Assembly (NCBI GenBank): GCA_900545455.1
Contig: UQZF01000002.1
Location: 1-43,425 of the forward strand
Direction: 5' to 3'
DNA: 43,425 bases
Source: an uncultured Eubacteriales bacterium
GTDB lineage: Bacteria > Bacillota > Clostridia > Lachnospirales > Lachnospiraceae
The translations under genes and the position numbers were made by a program. Below are positions 17,956 to 26,921 of the stretch, in pieces. The first letter of the stretch is position 1. The number at the start of each line of letters is the position of its first letter. The notes below the pieces were generated by a model. It had not been told where the DNA came from. It made no database searches and saw only the letters and a program-made list of their open reading frames with translations.

Positions 17956-17984
17956 TTGACAAATTGCGGAAGTTAGTTTATTAT
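17956..17984 (+). promoter_or_regulatory. Near-consensus promoter with no gene behind it
   Basis: TTGACA (17956-17961), 17 bases, TATTAT (17979-17984). The expected start is near 17991, directly on the inverted repeat GTTAG-CAACAA-CTAAC (17992-18007). An intrinsic terminator follows at 18040-18068, well before dgt. Confidence 0.75.
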
Positions 17985-17990
17985 ACACCT

Positions 17991-18068
17991 TGTTAGCAAC
18001 AACTAACCACATACATAACATACATAATTCTTCTAAAAGCAGCAGGGAATAGGGCACCCTGCTGTTTT
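17991..18068 (+). ncRNA. Candidate short orphan transcript or leader
   Basis: About 78 bases between a strong promoter and a terminator, with no credible reading frame. It has a 5' hairpin GTTAG/CTAAC, a single-stranded C/A/T-rich middle (18008-18035), and the 3' terminator stem CAGCAGGG/CCCTGCTG. It could be a small RNA, an attenuated leader of dgt, or a remnant left after loss of a gene. I recognise no RNA family. Confidence 0.45.
18040..18068 (+). terminator. Intrinsic terminator of the orphan unit
   Basis: Stem CAGCAGGG (18040-18047) with CCCTGCTG (18057-18064), 9-base loop, then TTTT before GCC. The T run is short, so some read-through into dgt is possible. Confidence 0.65.
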
Positions 18069-18177
18069 GCCGTGCAAAAATATTTGTTTATATGTAAAAA
18101 TAAAAAAGGATTTTTAGTATTTGCCGCAGTATATAAAATTAGGGATTGTTTTGGACATGTTTACATGGAGGAAAATG

Positions 18178-19206
18178 ATGAATATAAGGGAACAGCAGGA
18201 ACAGTTTGAATTTGAGTATCTGAGTCCTTATGCCGCGCACTCGCGTGACAGTGCGGGGCGTGACGTGCCTGAGGAGAAGTGTGATATGCGGACGGCATAT
18301 CAGAGAGACAGGGACAGAATTCTTCACTGCAAGTCATTCAGAAGACTCAAGCATAAGACGCAGGTTTTCCTTGCGCCGGAGGGTGATCATTACAGGACAA
18401 GACTTACACACACGCTTGAGGTGGCGCAGATTGCCAGGAGCATTGCAAGGGCTTTAAGGCTTAATGAGGACTTGACGGAAGCCATTGCACTTGGACATGA
18501 CCTCGGACATACGCCGTACGGACATGCGGGTGAGGCAGCTCTTAATGCGGCACTTATTGATGATGGTTTTGAGAACGGTTTCAAGCATTATGAGCAGAGC
18601 CTGAGAGTTGTAGAGAAAATAGAAAAGGACGGAAAGGGTCTAAATCTCACCAGGGAGGTCAGGGATGGAATTGTCAATCATGGGACAGCAAAGACACCAT
18701 CCACGCTCGAGGGAAAGATTGTCAGACTTTCGGATAAAATTGCATATATCAATCATGATATAGATGATGCCATAAGAGCAGGGATTATGTCGGAGAATGA
18801 TATTCCGGAGGAGTATACGAAGATATTGGGACATTCCACAACGGAGAGGCTTGACACACTAATACATGATGTAATTTACGGAAGTCAGGGAAAGCCGGAT
18901 ATCATAATGTCCGAAGAAAAATATTCAGCCATGAGAGGACTTCGTGCATATATGTTTCAGAGTGTGTACACGAATCCGACTGCCAAGAGCGAGGAGGTCA
19001 AGGCAAAGAAACTCCTGCGTGAACTGTATGAGTACTATAAAGAACATATAGATGCACTGCCGGAGAATTATCTTATACAGATTTGGGGAAAGAATGAGCC
19101 TGTGAATATCGTGGTGTGCGATTATATTGCAGGCATGAGCGACCAGTATGTGGTACACAAGTTCGAGGAGATTTTTGTGCCGCGGTCGTGGACTTATAAG
19201 GAGTAA
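18178..19206 (+). CDS. dgt: Deoxyguanosinetriphosphate triphosphohydrolase-like protein
   Basis: 342 residues, of the short dNTPase type. Start ATG 18178 lies 6 bases after GGAGG (18167-18171); ATG 18175 is next to it and too close; the frame open to 18121 has no ribosome site. HD metal site: HCKSFRRLKHKTQVF, RLTHTLEVAQIARSI (first His), LGHDLGHTPYGHAGE (H107-D108), and SDKIAYINHDIDDA for the last Asp. It removes triphosphate from dNTPs. It opens the operon dgt-dnaG-rpoD-trmK-kinase, all on one strand with small gaps; this order is common in Clostridia. Confidence 0.95.
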   Translation: MNIREQQEQFEFEYLSPYAAHSRDSAGRDVPEEKCDMRTAYQRDRDRILHCKSFRRLKHKTQVFLAPEGDHYRTRLTHTLEVAQIARSIARALRLNEDLTEAIALGHDLGHTPYGHAGEAALNAALIDDGFENGFKHYEQSLRVVEKIEKDGKGLNLTREVRDGIVNHGTAKTPSTLEGKIVRLSDKIAYINHDIDDAIRAGIMSENDIPEEYTKILGHSTTERLDTLIHDVIYGSQGKPDIIMSEEKYSAMRGLRAYMFQSVYTNPTAKSEEVKAKKLLRELYEYYKEHIDALPENYLIQIWGKNEPVNIVVCDYIAGMSDQYVVHKFEEIFVPRSWTYKE

Positions 19207-19217
19207 GGAGGCACAAA

Positions 19218-21059
19218 GTGCTTTATTCGGATGATATTATAGAGGAGGTCAGAGGCAGAAGTGACATCGTGGATGTCATATCCGGATATGTCAGGCTGAC
19301 CAGAAAGGGAAGTTCGTATTTCGGACTTTGCCCGTTTCACAACGAGAAATCACCTTCGTTTTCGGTGTCGGGCTCTAAGCAGATGTTCTATTGCTTCGGC
19401 TGTGGCGAGGGTGGAAATGTGTTCTCGTTTATAATGAAATACGAGAATTATACGTTCTTAGAGGCGGTGCAGATGCTTGCTGACAGAGCGGGAATAAAGC
19501 TACCCGAGGTGTCTATGTCGCCTGAGGAGAGGAGACAGCAGGACTTAAAGGCACAGCTTTACGACATCAACAGGGAGGCGGCTATGTTCTACTACCGTCT
19601 GCTCAAGTCTCCGAACGGTCAGAGGGCGTATGACTATTTCAGAAATAAGAGACAGCTTTCTGATGAAATGATAACGCACTTCGGGCTCGGAGCGTCGGGA
19701 ACCTACAAGGACGAGCTGTATCGGTATATGAAGGGCAGGGGCTACAGCGATGAGCTCTTAAAGGAGACCGGGCTTTTTATATACAACGAGAGGGAAGTGA
19801 GGGACAGGTTCTTTAACAGAGCCATGTTCCCGATAATGAACATAAGCAACAAGGTTATAGGCTTCGGAGGGCGAGTTATGGGTGAGGGCGAACCGAAGTA
19901 CCTTAACTCACCCGAGACTAAGATTTTTGACAAGAGCAGGAATCTTTTCGGTCTCAACATTGCAAGAAGTTCGAGAAAAAAGAACATGATTATATGCGAG
20001 GGCTATATGGACGTGATTGCCATGCATCAGGCGGGATTTGACCAGGCGGTTGCATCGCTCGGGACGGCACTCACGACGGGACATGCCTCGCTGATGAAGA
20101 GATACACTAACGATGTGCTCGTCTGCTACGACAGCGACGGCGCGGGAACCAAGGCGGCGATAAGAGCCATAGGAATACTCAGAAATGCCGGGCTTAGAAC
20201 AAAGGTTATCAACATGAAGCCGTACAAGGATCCGGATGAATTCATCAAGGCGCTGGGAGCTGAAGCGTTTCAGGAGAGGATAGACAATGCCCAGAACAGT
20301 TTCATGTTCGAGTTGTCGATTCTTGAGAGAGAATATGATTTGAAAGATCCGGACGGCAGAACGGCGTTCTTAAATGAAGCTGCAAAGCGTCTCGTGGAGT
20401 TCGAGGATGAGGTAGAGAGGAATAACTACATTGCGACAGTTGCGGCTAACTACTATATAAGCCCTGACAGCCTTTCAAGGCTCGTGGCAAAGTGGGCTGC
20501 AAATGTCGGGCTTGTCTCATCTAAGAGGGCACCGCGAAGCGAGCCTGATGAGGCACAGAACTTTGAGGCAAACAGAAGCAACGGGCAGGATTCCGGCGGA
20601 ATGGCTTCAAGCCGAGGCTCATCGCGCCCTATGGCGAGGGAGAAGGACGACGGAATAAGAAAAGCGCAGAGGATGCTTCTTACATGGCTTATCGAGGAAC
20701 CGGGGCTTTATAAGCCCGTGTCCAAATATGTTAAGCCGGATGACTTCACAGAGGAGCTTTATTATAAGGTTGCGCTTATGCTTTTTGACCAGTTTGAGAG
20801 AGGAGAGCTTAATCCGGCAAAGATTATATCAAGCTTCACCGATGAGGAGAGCCATAAGGAGGTAGCAAGACTTTTCAATACTGAACTTCCCGAAAATATG
20901 GATATAAAAGAAAAAAATAAGGCATTAGATGATATTGTAATGCGAATTATGAAGAACAGTCTGGATATCAAGAGCAGGAATGTAACTGACATAAATGAAC
21001 TGCAGAATATAATTCAGGCTCAAAATGCATTAAAAACGATGCATATTTCATTGAACTAA
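19218..21059 (+). CDS. dnaG: DNA primase
   Basis: 613 residues from GTG 19218 behind AGGAGG. The CHC2 zinc finger has C38, H41, C59, C62 (GLCPFHNEK ... FYCFGC). TOPRIM core: ICEGYMDVIAMHQAGFDQAV and CYDSDGAGTKA, then YKDPDEFIKA. A variable, Ser/Arg-rich linker (about 435-480: EANRSNGQDSGGMASSRGSS) leads to the C-terminal helicase-binding domain (KAQRMLLTWLIEEPGLY onward). It makes RNA primers at the fork. It is 11 bases after dgt and 34 before rpoD. Confidence 0.98.
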   Translation: MLYSDDIIEEVRGRSDIVDVISGYVRLTRKGSSYFGLCPFHNEKSPSFSVSGSKQMFYCFGCGEGGNVFSFIMKYENYTFLEAVQMLADRAGIKLPEVSMSPEERRQQDLKAQLYDINREAAMFYYRLLKSPNGQRAYDYFRNKRQLSDEMITHFGLGASGTYKDELYRYMKGRGYSDELLKETGLFIYNEREVRDRFFNRAMFPIMNISNKVIGFGGRVMGEGEPKYLNSPETKIFDKSRNLFGLNIARSSRKKNMIICEGYMDVIAMHQAGFDQAVASLGTALTTGHASLMKRYTNDVLVCYDSDGAGTKAAIRAIGILRNAGLRTKVINMKPYKDPDEFIKALGAEAFQERIDNAQNSFMFELSILEREYDLKDPDGRTAFLNEAAKRLVEFEDEVERNNYIATVAANYYISPDSLSRLVAKWAANVGLVSSKRAPRSEPDEAQNFEANRSNGQDSGGMASSRGSSRPMAREKDDGIRKAQRMLLTWLIEEPGLYKPVSKYVKPDDFTEELYYKVALMLFDQFERGELNPAKIISSFTDEESHKEVARLFNTELPENMDIKEKNKALDDIVMRIMKNSLDIKSRNVTDINELQNIIQAQNALKTMHISLN

Positions 21060-21093
21060 AGGAAAAGATAAGATTAATTATGGAAGGACGGAC

Positions 21094-22200
21094 ATGACAA
21101 TGGATGAGAACATGTTAAAATTCGATGAAAAATTAAAGGAACTTCTTGCATCTGCAAAGAAAAAGAAGAATACACTTGATTATCAGGAGATAATCGATAC
21201 ATTTGCCGATATAGACCTTGATCCTGATAAGATGGACAAGATTTTTGATTATCTTGAGGCAAGCAATATCGATATTATTCGAACAACAGACGACGATGAA
21301 GAGCCGCTTCTTCTTGATGACGATGATGATATTGATATCGAGAAGATTGATCTCTCGATTCCTGAAGGTGTAAGCATTGAGGATCCTGTAAGAATGTATT
21401 TAAAGGAAATCGGTAAGGTGCCGCTTCTCTCTGCAGAGGAGGAGATTGAGCTCGCAAAGAGAATGGAAAACGGAGACCAGAATGCAAAGAAGAGACTTGC
21501 GGAGGCCAACCTTCGTCTCGTAGTAAGTATTGCAAAGCGCTATGTCGGAAGAGGAATGCTTTTCCTTGATCTGATTCAGGAGGGTAACTTAGGTCTTATC
21601 AAGGCTGTCGAGAAGTTCGACTACCGCAAGGGCTACAAGTTCTCGACCTACGCTACATGGTGGATTCGTCAGGCTATCACGAGAGCTATCGCTGATCAGG
21701 CGAGAACAATCAGAATACCTGTGCACATGGTTGAGACAATCAATAAGCTTATCCGTGTGTCAAGACAGCTCTTACAGGAGCTCGGAAGGGAGCCGTCGCC
21801 TGAGGAGATTGCGGCAGAGATGGATATGCCGGTAGAGAGAGTAAGAGAGATTCTTAAGATTTCACAGGAGCCTGTATCAATGGAGACACCTATCGGCGAG
21901 GAGGAGGACAGCCATCTCGGAGATTTCATCGAGGACGACAATGTGCCTGCACCTGCCGAGGCGGCAGCGTTCACGCTTTTGAAGGAGCAGCTTGATGAGG
22001 TTCTCTCAACGCTTACGGACAGAGAGCAGAAGGTGTTAAGACTCAGATTCGGTCTTGAAGACGGAAGAGCGAGAACTCTTGAAGAAGTTGGAAAGGAATT
22101 CAATGTAACAAGAGAGCGTATCAGACAGATTGAGGCTAAGGCACTCAGAAAACTTCGTCATCCGAGCAGAAGCCGCAAGCTCAAGGATTATCTGGATTAA
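21094..22200 (+). CDS. rpoD: RNA polymerase housekeeping sigma factor (sigma-A/sigma-70)
   Basis: 368 residues, the size of Bacillus SigA. Region 1.1 at the N-terminus contains a very acidic run (DDDEEPLLLDDDDDIDIEKID, about 66-86). Then DPVRMYLKEIGKVPLLSAEEE (1.2), RLVVSIAKRYVGRGMLFLDLI and QEGNLGLIKAVEKFDYRKGYK (2.1-2.2), FSTYATWWIRQAI (2.3-2.4), and GKEFNVTRERIRQIEAKAL (4.2). It reads the TTGACA/TATAAT-type promoters listed here. Last but two in the operon; trmK starts 3 bases after its stop. Confidence 0.98.
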   Translation: MTMDENMLKFDEKLKELLASAKKKKNTLDYQEIIDTFADIDLDPDKMDKIFDYLEASNIDIIRTTDDDEEPLLLDDDDDIDIEKIDLSIPEGVSIEDPVRMYLKEIGKVPLLSAEEEIELAKRMENGDQNAKKRLAEANLRLVVSIAKRYVGRGMLFLDLIQEGNLGLIKAVEKFDYRKGYKFSTYATWWIRQAITRAIADQARTIRIPVHMVETINKLIRVSRQLLQELGREPSPEEIAAEMDMPVERVREILKISQEPVSMETPIGEEEDSHLGDFIEDDNVPAPAEAAAFTLLKEQLDEVLSTLTDREQKVLRLRFGLEDGRARTLEEVGKEFNVTRERIRQIEAKALRKLRHPSRSRKLKDYLD

Positions 22201-22203
22201 GAC

Positions 22204-22938
22204 ATGGAAAATATGAAAAGCCCGATTAAAATGTCATCCAGATTACATAAGGTAGCGGATATGATTACGCCGGGGCTGATAGTTGCGGATATCGGAACCG
22301 ATCACGGATATATACCGATATATCAGGTACTTACGGGAAGAGCCGGAAGGGCTTACGCTTGCGATGTCGCCGAGGGACCGCTTGGCAGAGCGGTTGACAA
22401 TATAAGGCTCTATAATGTGGAAGACAGGGTAGATGCAGTGCTCTCGGATGGTCTCATCGGACTTAAAGACATTGAAAAAAATATACCTGAATCTATAGTA
22501 ATCGCGGGAATGGGTGGAACCCTTATATGCAGAATACTCACGGACGGATGCCGGGTGGCGGCAGAGGCAAAGGAGCTTGTGCTGTCGCCGCATTCGGAGT
22601 GGTACGAGGTGCGCTCATTTTTACAGGATAATGGATATAAGATAGTCGATGAGGATATGGTTAAGGAGGATGGCAAGTACTATATTATAATTAAGGCTGT
22701 ACATGCAGACAGCGGATCTGAAAAACTCAGCGATGAGGAGTTGAGATTCGGACCTGTCCTTATGGGAAAGAAACATCCTGTACTTATAGATTATCTGAAA
22801 AAAGAGAAGGATACATGCAAAAAAATTAAGAGAAATCTTGCAGAGAATGCAGGGGAGAGTTCGCAGGGAAAGCTGGAGGAGTTTGATAAAAAGGAAGCAT
22901 TGCTTGAGAGCGTACTGGGGAAAATAACGGAGGTGTAG
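22204..22938 (+). CDS. trmK: tRNA (adenine(22)-N(1))-methyltransferase, TrmK
   Basis: 244 residues. Starts with the family helix SRLHKVADMITPG, then the SAM motif VADIGTDHGYIPIYQV, acidic ACDVAEGPLGRA, and the hallmark VIAGMGGTLICRIL. After the SAM domain a C-terminal coiled part (KEKDTCKKIKRNL) is as in YqfN. It methylates A22 of some tRNAs. The gene directly follows rpoD. In many Firmicutes the next gene is a Nif3/DUF34 protein; here a nucleoside kinase follows instead after one base. Confidence 0.93.
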   Translation: MENMKSPIKMSSRLHKVADMITPGLIVADIGTDHGYIPIYQVLTGRAGRAYACDVAEGPLGRAVDNIRLYNVEDRVDAVLSDGLIGLKDIEKNIPESIVIAGMGGTLICRILTDGCRVAAEAKELVLSPHSEWYEVRSFLQDNGYKIVDEDMVKEDGKYYIIIKAVHADSGSEKLSDEELRFGPVLMGKKHPVLIDYLKKEKDTCKKIKRNLAENAGESSQGKLEEFDKKEALLESVLGKITEV

Positions 22939-22939
22939 C

Positions 22940-24547
22940 ATGAATTTGCTTGAAGCATCAATTGAAGCTCAGAAGGATTACAAACACAAAATTGTGCTTG
23001 CGAGAGTTAACGGAAAGCTTACTGAGCTTAACAATGATATTTGTGAGAGTCAAAAGAGTGATATAGAGTGGGTTACTACTGCTGAAACGTCGGGAATGCA
23101 GACGTATAGGAGAAGTGCGACATTTCTCATGCTAAAGGCTGTGAGGGATGTATACGGAAGAAGCGTGAATGTATGTGTTGAGTACTCACTCAGCAAGGGT
23201 TATTATTGCAGCGTGGCAGGGGATGTCGTTGTTGATGAGACTTTCATTGGCAGAATTACGGACAGAATGAAAGAGCTTGTCGATGAGTGCGTTCCGATAA
23301 CCAAGTTCACATACAGTCTTGACGAGGTTATAAGAATATTTCACGACGAGGAGATGTATGACAAGGAGAAGCTGTTCAGATATCGTCGTGCATCCAAGGT
23401 GAACCTCTACGAGATAGATGGTTTCAGAGATTATTTTTACGGATATATGGTTCCTGATACAAGCTATCTTACGGTGTGGAAACTGTTCTTATATGACAAG
23501 GGGTTTGTGCTTCAGCTTCCTGAGAGAAAGGAACCGGAGACTGTTCCGCCTTTTGCTCCGCAGAATAAGCTCTTTCATGTGCTGGACGATTCGACAAAGC
23601 TTGGAAGAAAACTTGGCATTGAGAATGTAGGAGATTTAAACGATGCCATAGCGAGTGGGCAGATAAATGAACTCATCCTTGTACAGGAGGCACTTCAGGA
23701 GAAGAAGATTGCTGACATAGCGGAGGATATTGCGTCAAGACCCGAGGTTAAGTTCGTAATGATAGCAGGACCGTCGTCATCGGGAAAGACGACATTTTCG
23801 CACAGATTGTCAATCCAGCTTCGCACTCAGGGGCTTAAACCACATCCGATAGGCTTGGATGATTACTTTGTGAACCGTGAGAATACTCCGAAGGATGAGG
23901 ACGGCAACTATAATTTCGAGTGCCTTGAAGCACTTGACATTGAACAGTTCAATGAAGATATGACAAGACTTCTGGCAGGTGAGGAGGTTGAGCTTCCATC
24001 ATTTAATTTCAAGACGGGACGCAGAGAGTACAAGGGCGACTTTAAGAAATTAGGTCCGGATGATATTCTTGTCATTGAGGGTATACATGGGCTCAATGAT
24101 AAGCTTTCCCATTCGCTAGATAAGAAGAACAAGTATAAGATATATATAAGTGCGCTCACACAGTTGAATATCGATGAGCACAACAGAATACCTACAACCG
24201 ACGGTCGTTTGATAAGAAGAATGGTTCGTGACGCGAGAACAAGGGGTACGACGGCAAAGGGAACGATTGCCATGTGGGATTCAGTGAGAAAGGGAGAGGA
24301 ACTTAACATATTCCCGTACCAGGAGACTGCGGATGCAATGTTTAATTCGGCACTTTTGTATGAGCTTGCCGTATTAAAGCCTTACGCTGAGCCGGCACTG
24401 TTCGGAATAAGACCGGAGGAACCGGAATATGAGGAAGCTAAGAGACTTTTAAAGTTTTTAGATTATTTTCTCACGGTCGGAAGTGATGAGCTTCCTAAAA
24501 ATTCCATTATCAGGGAATTTGTCGGAGGAAGCTGTTTTAAGGTGTGA
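22940..24547 (+). CDS. Nucleoside kinase with ThrRS-like N-terminal domain
   Basis: 535 residues. The first 230 or so resemble the second additional domain of threonyl-tRNA synthetase, as in Clostridia uridine-kinase-like proteins (RRSATFLMLKAVRDVYG, YYCSVAGD). The kinase part begins near 270 with Walker A GPSSSGKTTF (277-286), then LDDYFVNRENTPKDEDGNYN, SFNFKTGRREYKG, VIEGIHGLND, and RLIRRMVRDARTRGTTAKGT. By family it phosphorylates a nucleoside such as uridine; the exact substrate is not shown by the sequence. ATG 22940 follows GGAGG 5 bases upstream, one base after trmK stops. It ends the operon; the rnpB promoter comes 45 bases later. Confidence 0.9.
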   Translation: MNLLEASIEAQKDYKHKIVLARVNGKLTELNNDICESQKSDIEWVTTAETSGMQTYRRSATFLMLKAVRDVYGRSVNVCVEYSLSKGYYCSVAGDVVVDETFIGRITDRMKELVDECVPITKFTYSLDEVIRIFHDEEMYDKEKLFRYRRASKVNLYEIDGFRDYFYGYMVPDTSYLTVWKLFLYDKGFVLQLPERKEPETVPPFAPQNKLFHVLDDSTKLGRKLGIENVGDLNDAIASGQINELILVQEALQEKKIADIAEDIASRPEVKFVMIAGPSSSGKTTFSHRLSIQLRTQGLKPHPIGLDDYFVNRENTPKDEDGNYNFECLEALDIEQFNEDMTRLLAGEEVELPSFNFKTGRREYKGDFKKLGPDDILVIEGIHGLNDKLSHSLDKKNKYKIYISALTQLNIDEHNRIPTTDGRLIRRMVRDARTRGTTAKGTIAMWDSVRKGEELNIFPYQETADAMFNSALLYELAVLKPYAEPALFGIRPEEPEYEEAKRLLKFLDYFLTVGSDELPKNSIIREFVGGSCFKV

Positions 24548-24591
24548 TTTTATACAGGATTGTATATAAAAATAAAATAAATTAAAATTTG

Positions 24592-24620
24592 TTTACAATT
24601 TAAGATAAAAATGATAAAAT
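24592..24620 (+). promoter_or_regulatory. Promoter of rnpB
   Basis: TTTACA (24592-24597), 17 bases, TAAAAT (24615-24620) with an extended TGA. The predicted start near 24627 matches the first base of the RNase P RNA 5' helix. Confidence 0.8.
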
Positions 24621-24626
24621 ATTTTT

Positions 24627-24995
24627 GCCAGTTGGCTGAATAATCGCGGCTGCAAGTGTCGAAAGACCGCAGGTGAGGAAAGTCCGGGCTTCATAGGGCA
24701 GGATGCCGGATAACGTCCGGTGGAGGCGACTCTAAGACCAGTGCAACAGAAATATACCGCCACAGACCGCAAGGTCGAGGCTCCGCAAGGACGTGGTAAG
24801 GGCGGAAGGGCAGTGTAAGAGACTACCGCCTGTCTGGTAACAGACAGGGCACATGTAAACTCCATCCGAAGCAAGACCGAATAAGAGGCAGAGACGTGGC
24901 CCGCCAGTCTCAGGTAGGTCGCTTGAACCTGTTGGCAACAGCAGGTCTAGATAGATGATTATTCAAGACATAACCCGGCTTACAGGCTGACTGGT
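24627..24995 (+). ncRNA. rnpB: RNase P RNA, class A-like
   Basis: About 369 bases. The conserved core is present in order: GAGGAAAGTCCGGGC (24675-24689, P4 5' side), ACAGAAA then ACCGCC (from 24746), GGTAAGGGCGGAA (from 24795), the long hairpin CTGTCTGGTAACAGACAG (24830s), and near the end AGATAGATGATTA, ACATAACCCGGCTTA (P4 3' side). The ends pair as P1 (GCCAGT with ACTGG). It is the catalytic RNA that trims tRNA 5' ends. The layout with P13/P14-type hairpin is class A rather than the Bacillus class B. A reading frame on the minus strand here is a shadow. Confidence 0.97.
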
Positions 24996-25027
24996 ATTTT
25001 GTATTTTACCAAGAGGAGATTTCATAG

Positions 25028-26806
25028 ATGTATGAACGTATCTCAGAAGAGAAAAATTTGAATACAAAGATGAAGTTTGCCAAGGCAGTTTTACGGAATG
25101 ACTATGTAATTATGAATGCGGAGGAAGCCCTGTACGATTTTGTGGGGAAGAACTCCGCTTCTTTTTTCTATAAACTTATCCATCCTGATTATGAACAGGA
25201 ATTTCTGTCGGTATGCCGGAATATGAAACCGGGAGATAAGTACAGTGTTATAACGATGCTGAGAGATAAGGATGAACATTATCATCCGGTTGACATACAT
25301 ATAAGCATGTCTAAGCCTATGGAGGACGGTGAGTGGATATATCTGCTCGATATATACGGACTTGATATGATTGAAGAATCTTACCTGGACAATCAGCAGA
25401 AGCTTGATAAGTACAGAACATTCATGGGAATAGCAGGACTTGTGTATATGGAATACTGGCCTGAGACTAAGAGAATAGTATTTTATAACTATGTGGTTCA
25501 GAAAGCATGTATACTTGTTGAGTGTGACATAGATGAGTGGCATGAGAATGCTGTAAAGTATGGAATCAACAGAGGAAGCAACATTGCGGAGATAGAGCAG
25601 TGGTATGAGAACATGGCAGCAGTTGTCAACCAGTTTTCATGTGTGGTTAAGACCGGTTTTCTCAATTCTAACCATGTACCGGAGACTCTTGAGGTCAATG
25701 CACGGTTTATATCTAAGCATAACATGGATGTGCTTGTCGGGGTTGTGCACCGAAAGAATATAACCGACGATGATATTCCGTATTATCTCACACCTGCAGG
25801 CAAGGATGCGGCGACGAATCTTCTCAATAAGAGGGCTCTGATAGAGTATACCAACGATACGCTTTCAAGTGCAGGTGATAAGACTATGTATATGATTCTC
25901 ATAGACATAGACGATTTTAAGATAATCAATGACACACATGGACACCTCATGGGCGATAAGGCGATACTTGTTCTGTCGGAGACAATCACGGAAGCACTTG
26001 ACGGCCGCGGAATAGCAGGACGTTTCGGAGGAGACGAATTTTTTATACTGACGGAGGAACTGCCTGATGAGCAGCAGCTGAGGCTGTTTTTGAAGGCTAT
26101 GCTGTCAAAGCTCCGCCTCAAACAGGCAAATAAGCTTCCGGGTGTCAGATACACATTGTCAATGGGGATAGCAAAATATCCGGAAGAGGGAAAAACTTTT
26201 AACGACTTGTTCATGATTTCGGACAAAGCACTGTATATCGCAAAGGATAAAGGAAAGAACAGATACATAATTTACAGGCCTGAGCTTCATGATTCGATAG
26301 ATGTTGTAGGACGTCAGACGGAGACGGGAATATATCCTGTATATATCAAGACACTCAAGAATGTGATGAGGGAGCTGCTTGTCGACGGCTCTAAGGACAT
26401 CGGAGTCATTCTTGACAGCGTGAGAGACGCATTTGGTCTTGGAGCAATAGCGATCCACTACGGAGAGAAACTTGAGAATGAGATATATTCGGGGAAGTGC
26501 CCTGAACCGATCAAGGATATAGAATTCATGCTCGATGAGTCATACAGGAAGCTGCTTGCGGGTGAGAATGTTCTTGTGATGAACAATCTCAACGGAGTGT
26601 CAAGAAGAGATATGTCCGCATACGACAGGCTTATGCAGAGTGATTGTCAGTCGTATATTAATATTATGCTTCCTGATACAAAGAAGCCGGAGTTCGTTGC
26701 GGCGTTCTATATGTTCGGGCTGAAGCATAAGTGGAGCAGCACGGAGGAGAATTACATCACGATGATTGCCGAGGCTGTGTACCTTGCGGTGTGCGGCAGA
26801 CATTGA
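25028..26806 (+). CDS. GGDEF diguanylate cyclase with PAS-like and GAF-like flanks
   Basis: 592 residues, no membrane segments or signal peptide, so cytoplasmic. Residues 1-125 look PAS-like (VIMNAEEALYDFVGK, then HYHPVDIHISMSK), and a second sensory region runs about 130-255. GGDEF domain about 258-420: DAATNLLNKRALIEY, DIDDFKIINDTHGHLMGDKAI, and an intact GGDEF at 334-338, then FMISDKALYIAKDKGKNRY. No RxxD inhibitory site is visible ahead of GGDEF. Residues about 435-592 may form a GAF-like sensor. It probably makes cyclic di-GMP (family knowledge). ATG follows AGGAG. It starts 32 bases after rnpB and may share its promoter. Confidence 0.88.
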   Translation: MYERISEEKNLNTKMKFAKAVLRNDYVIMNAEEALYDFVGKNSASFFYKLIHPDYEQEFLSVCRNMKPGDKYSVITMLRDKDEHYHPVDIHISMSKPMEDGEWIYLLDIYGLDMIEESYLDNQQKLDKYRTFMGIAGLVYMEYWPETKRIVFYNYVVQKACILVECDIDEWHENAVKYGINRGSNIAEIEQWYENMAAVVNQFSCVVKTGFLNSNHVPETLEVNARFISKHNMDVLVGVVHRKNITDDDIPYYLTPAGKDAATNLLNKRALIEYTNDTLSSAGDKTMYMILIDIDDFKIINDTHGHLMGDKAILVLSETITEALDGRGIAGRFGGDEFFILTEELPDEQQLRLFLKAMLSKLRLKQANKLPGVRYTLSMGIAKYPEEGKTFNDLFMISDKALYIAKDKGKNRYIIYRPELHDSIDVVGRQTETGIYPVYIKTLKNVMRELLVDGSKDIGVILDSVRDAFGLGAIAIHYGEKLENEIYSGKCPEPIKDIEFMLDESYRKLLAGENVLVMNNLNGVSRRDMSAYDRLMQSDCQSYINIMLPDTKKPEFVAAFYMFGLKHKWSSTEENYITMIAEAVYLAVCGRH

Positions 26807-26833
26807 TGGACGTTTATAAAAAACATAAAAAAC

Positions 26834-26883
26834 AGACATCGGATAGGAAGCATGCTTTGTGTCGTCCAATCCGATGTCTTTTA
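26834..26883. terminator. Bidirectional terminator between GGDEF gene and pyrI
   Basis: 11-base stem AGACATCGGAT (26834-26844) with ATCCGATGTCT (26869-26879), then TTTTA on the plus strand; on the minus strand the stem is followed by GTTTTTTATG. It serves both convergent genes. Confidence 0.85.
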
Positions 26884-26921
26884 TTATATATTAATAAAAC
26901 TGATAAGAAAATTTATGAAAC

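Noticed and set aside
24593..24938. Minus-strand frames over the rnpB region
   Set aside because: They overlap the RNase P RNA, which explains the sequence.
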